11,595 nt of DNA, from the NCBI GenBank assembly GCA_014730285.1, contig WJIM01000010.1:1-11595 (forward strand), written 5' to 3'. Both the position numbers and the translations under genes were made by a program. The notes below the pieces were generated by a model, which saw nothing but the letters and a program-made list of their open reading frames with translations, did not search any database and had not been told where the DNA came from. Numbering within the stretch: position 1 is the first letter of the stretch; each line of letters starts with the position of its first letter. The DNA comes from Candidatus Zixiibacteriota bacterium (GTDB lineage Bacteria > Zixibacteria > MSB-5A5 > JAABVY01). Below are positions 6,377-11,595 of the stretch, one piece after another.

Positions 6377-7813
6377 CTATCCTTCGATCCTGATACTTCG
6401 GCCGCAGTTGGAGCAGTTCATGTGGGAGCCGGAGAAATATGGCGATAATTGCAGTGTCTTGCCGCATTTGCACCTGAAGGACTGCCATTCAGTGCCCTTG
6501 CGATGATATACCTGTTCCTTTTCTTTGGAACGTTTCTGGGCTTCCTGCACCCCCTCCAGGATCACACCGGCGGCCGCCATCTGCGCCAGCGGGACTTTAT
6601 TGGCAGTACCGCAGCGCGGGCAGTCGAATTTCTCTTTCTTGAAATCAGGCGGTATCTTCATCTTGAGCCCGCAGCCCACACAGGCCATGAAGACATACTC
6701 ATTCACCGCACGCATAATATCGCCCAGCTCACGCTTTTCGTTTTTGGCGGCCTTGGGCTTATCTGCATCCGGGCTGGCATCACGAATCGAGATCTTCTCC
6801 TTGTCAGCCAGAGCCGAGGGCGGCACTAATGCTCCGCCCTTTCCGGTGACCTTGCTGAACGCCGTCTGGTAATCGTTATATCCCGCTCCGCTTGCAATCG
6901 AGCGCAGTATTTTTATTCGCTCGGAAATTGGCGGATGTGTGCTGGTCAGATTTGCTACCTTCCTGCCCTTCTTCTTGAGCGGATTTATAATATACATGGG
7001 CGCAGTGGCTTTATTCACCCGCGGCATATCCTCCTTGGAATTGGCCAGTTTCTCCAAAGCCGAGGCCAGGCCCTCGGGGTAACGGGTGAACCGTACCGCG
7101 GAGGCGTCAGCGAGATATTCACGTTTACGAGAAAGCGCGAAATACATAAGCTGCGCCGCAATCGGAGCAAGTATAGCAAAGACAATCGCCACGATCATGA
7201 TAATCGCCTGCCCCTGTCCTCCCCCCTTACCTCCGCTTTTGGAACGGAAACGGCGGTTCGATCCGGCTCCGAACCAAAGGCTCCTGAGAAAGATATGCGA
7301 AATAATTATTATAGCGCCCAGCATAATTCCGGCATAAGTCATAAACTGCACATCACGGTTGTGGATATGCCCGGTTTCATGCGCGACAACACCCTGTAAT
7401 TCGTCACGGTTCAGCCTGGCCAGAAGTCCGGCCGTCACTGCAATGGCACAGTTTTCCGGTTTCCGTCCGATTGCAAAGGCGTTGAGGGCGGGAGTATCGA
7501 TAATGTAAACCTTGGGCATTACCGGCAGTCCGGAGGCGATCTTCATCTCCTCCACGACATTAAAAAGCTGGGGATGAACATCCGGGGTAACCTCTTTAGC
7601 TCCGCTCATTTTAAGGATGATTTTATCACCCGAGAAATATCCGATCAGAGACCATATTCCCCAGATTAGGAGCGCAACAGCCACACCGCCCCATCCAGCC
7701 TCAGGCCCGGCGTATGCCGCGCCTACAACATATCCAAGTACAACCAGGAAAATGCCCATGATGACGAACAGCACCATGGACTTGCGTTTATTTAATCTGA
7801 TCAGCTCCCACAT
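6377..7813 (-). CDS. M48 (HtpX-like) membrane zinc metalloprotease with two C-terminal zinc ribbons
   Basis: 478 residues. Two N-terminal membrane segments (about 14-36 and 40-61) precede the M48 protease domain with HETGH at 145-149 (zinc ligands His145 and His149, catalytic Glu146) and the third ligand Glu232 in SRKREYLADA. Two more membrane segments lie at about 163-180 and 202-226, with a Gly/Lys/Ser loop (about 191-202) between them. STHPP (291-295) is the usual family motif. HtpX-type enzymes cut damaged membrane proteins on the cytoplasmic face. Unlike HtpX (about 290 aa) this protein carries about 150 extra residues: a charged linker and two zinc ribbons, Cys378/381/398/401 and Cys448/450/467/470, separated by a helix. 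They probably bind a partner or substrate. The ATG is 6 bases after the LemA stop with no clear Shine-Dalgarno, so translation is likely coupled to LemA. MWELIRLNKRKS is a usual start for this subfamily. Confidence 0.93.
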   Translation of the reverse strand: MWELIRLNKRKSMVLFVIMGIFLVVLGYVVGAAYAGPEAGWGGVAVALLIWGIWSLIGYFSGDKIILKMSGAKEVTPDVHPQLFNVVEEMKIASGLPVMPKVYIIDTPALNAFAIGRKPENCAIAVTAGLLARLNRDELQGVVAHETGHIHNRDVQFMTYAGIMLGAIIIISHIFLRSLWFGAGSNRRFRSKSGGKGGGQGQAIIMIVAIVFAILAPIAAQLMYFALSRKREYLADASAVRFTRYPEGLASALEKLANSKEDMPRVNKATAPMYIINPLKKKGRKVANLTSTHPPISERIKILRSIASGAGYNDYQTAFSKVTGKGGALVPPSALADKEKISIRDASPDADKPKAAKNEKRELGDIMRAVNEYVFMACVGCGLKMKIPPDFKKEKFDCPRCGTANKVPLAQMAAAGVILEGVQEAQKRSKEKEQVYHRKGTEWQSFRCKCGKTLQLSPYFSGSHMNCSNCGRSIRIEG

Positions 7814-7819
7814 AGAATA

Positions 7820-8383
7820 TTAATAGCCGAAATCGACTTTGGGAACCTCGCGTTCGGCATCCTCTTCGATCTCGAAGAATTCGGCTTCCTTGAAGTTGAA
7901 CATGCCGGCGATGATGTTTGACGGAAACATCTGAATCTTATTATTCAGGAAAAGCGCCTGATCATTGTAGTTCTGGCGTGAGAAGGCGATCTTGTTCTCG
8001 GTCGAGGTCAGCTCCTCCTGCAAGGCCAGGAAATTGGTGTTGGCCTTGAGATCGGGATAATTCTCGACCACCAGGAAGAACTTGCTCATAGCGCCGTTAA
8101 GCTCGCCCTCGGCCTGCGCCTTATCCCCCACCGATTCGGCCGACATCGCCTTGCTGCGTGCCTTGGTGATATTCTCGAGAGTATCGCGCTCATGCTTCAT
8201 ATAACCCTTGGCGGTCTCCATCAGGTTCGGGATCAGATCATGCCGCCTTTTTAGCTGCACATCGATCTGAGACCAGGAATTTTTAACCTGATTTCTGAGC
8301 CTCACCAGGCTGTTGTAAGCGCCAACAACCCAGAAAATGATAATCGCCGCGATTACCAGAATAACAATCAATGCTATTAGCAT
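7820..8383 (-). CDS. lemA: LemA family protein
   Basis: 187 residues, the usual LemA length. One N-terminal membrane segment (about 2-24), then the family signature: YNSLVRLRNQVKNSWSQIDV, QLKRRHDLIPNLMETAKGYM and, later, FFLVVENYPDLKANTNF followed by LQEELTSTENKIAFSRQNYN and FPSNIIAGMF. The rest is long helices; both ends of the pattern are intact. The function of LemA is not settled; the protein is anchored in the membrane with a helical bundle outside it. It is well known to be encoded beside M48/HtpX-like proteases, as here, and this cluster points to a shared role in membrane-protein quality control. AAGGA lies 9 bases before the ATG. It follows the zinc-ribbon gene by 22 bases and precedes the protease gene by 6, so all three are probably one transcript. 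Confidence 0.95.
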   Translation of the reverse strand: MLIALIVILVIAAIIIFWVVGAYNSLVRLRNQVKNSWSQIDVQLKRRHDLIPNLMETAKGYMKHERDTLENITKARSKAMSAESVGDKAQAEGELNGAMSKFFLVVENYPDLKANTNFLALQEELTSTENKIAFSRQNYNDQALFLNNKIQMFPSNIIAGMFNFKEAEFFEIEEDAEREVPKVDFGY

Positions 8384-8405
8384 GCATTTATCCTTTCATG
8401 AAATT

Positions 8406-8792
8406 TTATTCTCCAAAAGTTTCCTTCAAGAGCTTCACCACTTTGGCGCTCTCGCCGTGATCCATGAAATCGAGCACTTCCCGAAGCTCGCCCTTATCGA
8501 ACCAATGACCGTGGCTTTGCTTGCATCGGTCAATATATATCTTATCTTCATCCTTGCCGATTTCGATCTCATCCATCTTTTTCAGACAGATCGGGCATTT
8601 ACGAAAAGTCTCGGTCTTTTTTGGGGCAGGAACCGCATCTTTTATAACATGCTGCACCTTCTCCTCATCTCCGAGGAGTATCCCCAGTTCGCCGGAGTCG
8701 AGCCAGATACCGCCGCATTCGAGGCAGTAATCGATCTCGACCTCATCGACCTCAAGAACAATCATCGGCTCATCACAGGAAACACAATTCAT
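8406..8792 (-). CDS. Tandem zf-TFIIB-type zinc-ribbon protein
   Basis: 128 residues with two copies of the zf-TFIIB-like ribbon. Copy one: Cys3-x2-Cys6, then Cys23-x2-Cys26 running into GGIWLDSGEL. Copy two: Cys66-x2-Cys69, then Cys90 and the motif SHGHWFDKGEL, where a His (His94 or His96) stands in for the fourth Cys, as in some family members. Between the copies lies a short charged linker (about 50-62). No membrane segment or signal is present, so it is cytosolic. The family is of unknown function despite the name; zinc binding is very likely. Its place as first gene before LemA and the M48 protease, which itself carries two zinc ribbons of another type, suggests an adaptor or regulatory role, but this is inference. 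AGGG lies about 9 bases before the ATG, which supports the start. The repeat element at 8816-8888 lies in its upstream leader. Confidence 0.85.
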   Translation of the reverse strand: MNCVSCDEPMIVLEVDEVEIDYCLECGGIWLDSGELGILLGDEEKVQHVIKDAVPAPKKTETFRKCPICLKKMDEIEIGKDEDKIYIDRCKQSHGHWFDKGELREVLDFMDHGESAKVVKLLKETFGE

Positions 8793-8981
8793 TACAATGC
8801 CCTAATATTTTTGCCGTTATTCTGAGCCTGGCGAAGAATCTTTTTGATTTAAAGAGATTCTTCAGTCAGCACGTTCCCTCAGAATGACATTTTCTGCATA
8901 CATTTTTATAAGCAATCCGCCAGAAGCGACCGCTATTTGTAATACATACTAATGAAAAAACTATTCATGTAAATCTAAAAA
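8793..8981. other. Intergenic gap between tricorn and zinc-ribbon genes
   Basis: Between the tricorn stop and the zinc-ribbon start there are 189 bases. About 73 are the inverted repeat (8816-8888). The rest is AT-rich and should hold the promoter of the zinc-ribbon/LemA/M48 cluster, but I see no confident -35/-10 pair and no separate terminator for the tricorn gene. Confidence 0.4.
8816..8888. repeat. Nested inverted-repeat element (GTCAT...ATGAC type), AGAATCTT variant
   Basis: Outer arms GTTATTCTGAG (8816-8826) and CTCAGAATGAC (8878-8888) pair at 10 of 11 positions. Inner arms GAAGAATCT (8833-8841) and AGATTCTTC (8855-8863) pair perfectly around a 13-base loop. This is the layout of the common 'GTCATTCTGAGCGAAGCGAAGAATCT...' intergenic repeats of many bacterial genomes. 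It shares outer ends and design with the element at 377-486 but has a different core. It lies between the tricorn gene stop and the zinc-ribbon start, both on the - strand, so if transcribed it forms a large hairpin in the leader of the zinc-ribbon/LemA/M48 cluster. Confidence 0.75.
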
Positions 8982-11595
8982 TTAATTTCTAACCGGAAAC
9001 GGCTCATGTTCCGGACGTGTAACCGGATTCTGCTCGATTTCCTGCATCAACACCTCGATTGCCTTATGGAGTTGGGCGTCATACCCGCGTTCCATCTCCG
9101 CCGGATGCTGTTCGACAATGATATCCGGTTCAAAGCCAACATTCTCGACCACCCAGTTACCCTCGGTATCATAAACGCGATAGTCCGGAACAGTCACATA
9201 TCCTCCGTCAACTAATTGATAGTAAGCCGAAATCCCAACCAGGCCGCCCCATGTGCGCGTGCCAATTACGGGTCCGAGTCCCATTTCTTTATAATCAAGC
9301 GGGAATTGATCGCCGCCCGATCCTGCATGAAGATTTGTCAGGCAAACCGTATGAGCCTGCGTTACAATCGCCGGCGAGGTTTGATCCTGTGAATAACGCC
9401 TGGTCCAGTAGGCCAGAACTTTTTTCTTGAAGCGGTTCAGGAAGATATCCGGATCGAGCCCGCCGCCGTTATTACGTCCGTCCAGAATTATACCCTGCTT
9501 TTGGGTCTGCGGATAAAACTGCCAGGGGAAAACTCTGGCGCTGGAAACATAAGTATCCGGAAAATGGATATAACCTATTTTTCCGTTTGAGACTGAATCA
9601 ACGATACGGCGATTCTCCTCGATCCAACTGCAATAGCGCAGAAGATACTCGTTTCCATCAGCCTTCACGACGACTTCTCGGGCGCCCTGCAAATCGGGTT
9701 CATCATTTACAAGCAGGGTCAACTGCTTGTTGGCCATATTCTGGAAATAGCTATATATACTGCTGTCGGACGTGATTTCAATTCCATCGACAGCCAATAA
9801 ATAATCGCCCTCGCTTACATCAACACCGATTCTATCCAGCGGCGATTTGGTATCGCTGTTCCAGTATGATGCCGAGTATGTTTTCTTGATACGATACCGA
9901 TTGCTTTCCTCATCAACCTCAAAATCGGCGCCCAGCATACCAACATTTACCCTGTCGGCTTTTCGGTAACGCTCTCCGGCGTATACATAGGTGTGCGAGG
10001 TGCTCAACTCCGCAATAAGCTCGCCTATGATATATTCCACATCCTGCCGGTTGGAAGCATACTCGATCAACTTGCGGTATTTATGTCCGATTGCGGGCCA
10101 ATCCATACCATGCATATTTGGATCATAAAAATAATCGCGTTCGATCCGCCAGGTGTCGTCAAATATCTGGTACCACTCGGCCACCGGATCGAGCCGGACT
10201 TCGAGCCCGGAAATATCGAGGTTGTCCCCGCCTGAGCTCGAGACGCCCGAGCTGATTATTCCAACACCATTTCTCTGACGATAGACAATATTGGAGCCGT
10301 CTGCAGAAAGCTTATAATCCTGAAGTCCTTTTATTACCTCAGACTCTTCCCGGCTCTCTAATGAATAGGCATATAAATCCATCGGCCCCGGATCACGCAG
10401 TTCGAAGAAATTGAAATCGCCGTCTTCTTTATTAAGGTAAAACAGCCGCGAGTCATTCACCGCCAGCCTGCGGTAATTCCCCTTTTCCAGCGGAAGCTTC
10501 TCTATTCTATCCGTTATTCCGTCAAAATCGATTACGACATTCACCTTTTCGGATTCAGAAACCTTTTCCTGACCTTTAAGCGGTATAAACGGCTGTCCGT
10601 CCTTTTGTAATGTAATCGCAAAAATCCCGGCCACATCCTTGAAAACCATTTCCCATTCATACTCGCAGAAGGTCGGATCGAAAAGGCGGTTGGAAGCAAA
10701 GAGTACATACTTGCCATCATTGGTGAAGACCGGCGAGAAATCATGGTAAAAGCCATCGGAAATATGATTGACCTTGCCCGACTCAAGAGAATAGACATAA
10801 AGCTGAAGCATAAGATCGGAATTCATTTTGGAATAGACAATATACCGGCTGTCAGGAGACCATGAAAAATCGGCTATCGATTTATTGTGAAAGGAAACAT
10901 CCATGAACTGGTAATCGGCCTTATCAACCTTTGTAATCCTGCGGGTGTCAATATCGATATAATAAAGCGTGAGAGTCTGATCGGTATAGGCCAGTTTTTT
11001 GCTGTCAGGCGACCATTTCAGAGCGTGACGATATCCCCGATCATGAGTAGTCAATTGAATCGGATCATTCTCACCCTCAGGATCGATTAGATGAATCTCG
11101 TATTCCCCGCTCTCATCCGAGAAGCAGGCAATCCATTCACCATCGGGGGACCAAACCGCTTCACGCTGACGTGAACCAGAGGATTTAGTCAGGTTCTCGG
11201 TCAGGCCGTCCTCTTTGGTAACGGTAAATATATCGCCCCGGGCTGTTATCAATCCGATCTCGCCTTTGGGAGAACAATCGGCGTATGTGATTTTATCTGA
11301 AACATCCGCAAAACGCGGACGGCGTTCGGGAAGATCTGTCTTAATCTGAACAGATATTCTCTTGCTCTCGTTGGTGGTCACATCCAGAAGCCATAAGGAT
11401 CCCGCTAATTCATAGACAATCTTGTTTCCACCCATACTTGGCCTGCGGACATCGAATTCGCTGTGATTGGTTACCTGTTCAACTTTGCCGGAATTCAGAT
11501 CATAGGAATGAATGTTCAAGCGGTAACTTCTATCTGAGTTGAAATAGACTTTGTCCCCGATCCAGAGCGGAAATCGATCGGAGCCTTTAAAGTCG
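8982..11595 (-). CDS. Tricorn-type serine protease (5' end outside window)
   Basis: The frame is open through the right edge, with beta-propeller-like codons upstream of the TTG at 11519, so the N-terminus is missing. About 870 residues are visible of a family protein usually near 1,070. Order: beta-propeller blades with TolB-like WSPDGEWIACFSD, WSPDSKKLAYTD and WSPDSRYIVYSK motifs (codons ~11160-10560); then a core domain; a PDZ domain (about 9940-9690, GMLGADFEVDE to the DGIEI motif); then the C-terminal core. The catalytic set known from tricorn is present: Ser-His in TSHTYVY (His codon 9993-9995), nucleophile Ser in GSGGDQFP (codon 9318-9320), Glu in VENVGFEPDI (codon 9144-9146), plus the GTRTWGGLVG signature. 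Tricorn trims peptides released by other proteases. The signal peptide, if any, is outside the window, so location is unknown. The gene ends 189 bases before the zinc-ribbon gene and is probably separate from it. Confidence 0.93.
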   Translation of the reverse strand, partial: DFKGSDRFPLWIGDKVYFNSDRSYRLNIHSYDLNSGKVEQVTNHSEFDVRRPSMGGNKIVYELAGSLWLLDVTTNESKRISVQIKTDLPERRPRFADVSDKITYADCSPKGEIGLITARGDIFTVTKEDGLTENLTKSSGSRQREAVWSPDGEWIACFSDESGEYEIHLIDPEGENDPIQLTTHDRGYRHALKWSPDSKKLAYTDQTLTLYYIDIDTRRITKVDKADYQFMDVSFHNKSIADFSWSPDSRYIVYSKMNSDLMLQLYVYSLESGKVNHISDGFYHDFSPVFTNDGKYVLFASNRLFDPTFCEYEWEMVFKDVAGIFAITLQKDGQPFIPLKGQEKVSESEKVNVVIDFDGITDRIEKLPLEKGNYRRLAVNDSRLFYLNKEDGDFNFFELRDPGPMDLYAYSLESREESEVIKGLQDYKLSADGSNIVYRQRNGVGIISSGVSSSGGDNLDISGLEVRLDPVAEWYQIFDDTWRIERDYFYDPNMHGMDWPAIGHKYRKLIEYASNRQDVEYIIGELIAELSTSHTYVYAGERYRKADRVNVGMLGADFEVDEESNRYRIKKTYSASYWNSDTKSPLDRIGVDVSEGDYLLAVDGIEITSDSSIYSYFQNMANKQLTLLVNDEPDLQGAREVVVKADGNEYLLRYCSWIEENRRIVDSVSNGKIGYIHFPDTYVSSARVFPWQFYPQTQKQGIILDGRNNGGGLDPDIFLNRFKKKVLAYWTRRYSQDQTSPAIVTQAHTVCLTNLHAGSGGDQFPLDYKEMGLGPVIGTRTWGGLVGISAYYQLVDGGYVTVPDYRVYDTEGNWVVENVGFEPDIIVEQHPAEMERGYDAQLHKAIEVLMQEIEQNPVTRPEHEPFPVRN

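Noticed and set aside
6449..7399. Long open frames on the + strand opposite the M48 protease gene.
   Set aside because: They are shadows of a clearly recognised gene on the other strand, with no family resemblance, no ribosome binding sites, and overlapping each other in different frames.
8905..8935. Second sigma-54 promoter (TGGCGGATTGCT on the - strand) before the zinc-ribbon gene.
   Set aside because: Only 6 bases lie between the GG and GC elements instead of 10, so it cannot be a functional -24/-12 promoter.

Overview
The window looks like a chromosomal segment of a Gram-negative (diderm) bacterium. Two genes encode lipoproteins with Ser after the lipidated Cys, which suggests outer-membrane sorting. 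One gene encodes a PEP-CTERM surface protein, and exosortase/PEP-CTERM systems are known from exopolysaccharide-making diderms. The gene mix (tricorn-type protease, LpoB-like and COG3014-like lipoproteins, LemA with an M48 protease, HEAT-repeat protein) and the dispersed GTCAT...ATGAC repeats would fit an uncultivated FCB-type or deltaproteobacterial-type lineage. No marker gene is present, so this placement is a weak inference.

Layout. The + strand carries the 3' end of a FemAB/BioF2-like GNAT acyltransferase (2-343), a repeat-bearing intergenic stretch, and a soluble histidine kinase (733-1899, coding signal probably extending upstream). A bidirectional hairpin terminator (1898-1931) separates the kinase from a convergent PEP-CTERM gene (1952-2626, - strand). 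That gene has a near-consensus, correctly spaced sigma-54 promoter at 2678-2693. Everything further right is on the - strand. In transcription order from the right edge: a tricorn-like protease (8982-11595, N-terminus outside the window); a three-gene cluster of a zf-TFIIB-type zinc-ribbon protein, LemA and an M48 (HtpX-like) membrane protease with two extra C-terminal zinc ribbons (8792 down to 6377); a HEAT-repeat protein (6301-4970); and an LpoB-like lipoprotein (4836-4240) closely followed by a COG3014-like lipoprotein (4232-2832).

Themes. Most genes concern the envelope and protein turnover: LpoB-like/COG3014-like lipoproteins (probably peptidoglycan or outer-membrane functions), the LemA/M48/zinc-ribbon group (probably membrane-protein quality control), tricorn (peptide degradation) and PEP-CTERM (surface/EPS matrix). 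The two longest stretches without genes, 344-732 and 8793-8981, each hold a nested inverted-repeat element of the GTCAT...ATGAC type. No tRNA, rRNA, CRISPR array, transposase or phage gene was seen. The points most worth a second look are the sigma-54 promoter, the zinc-ribbon/LemA/M48 cluster, and the kinase whose frame is open and protein-like well upstream of its first conventional start.
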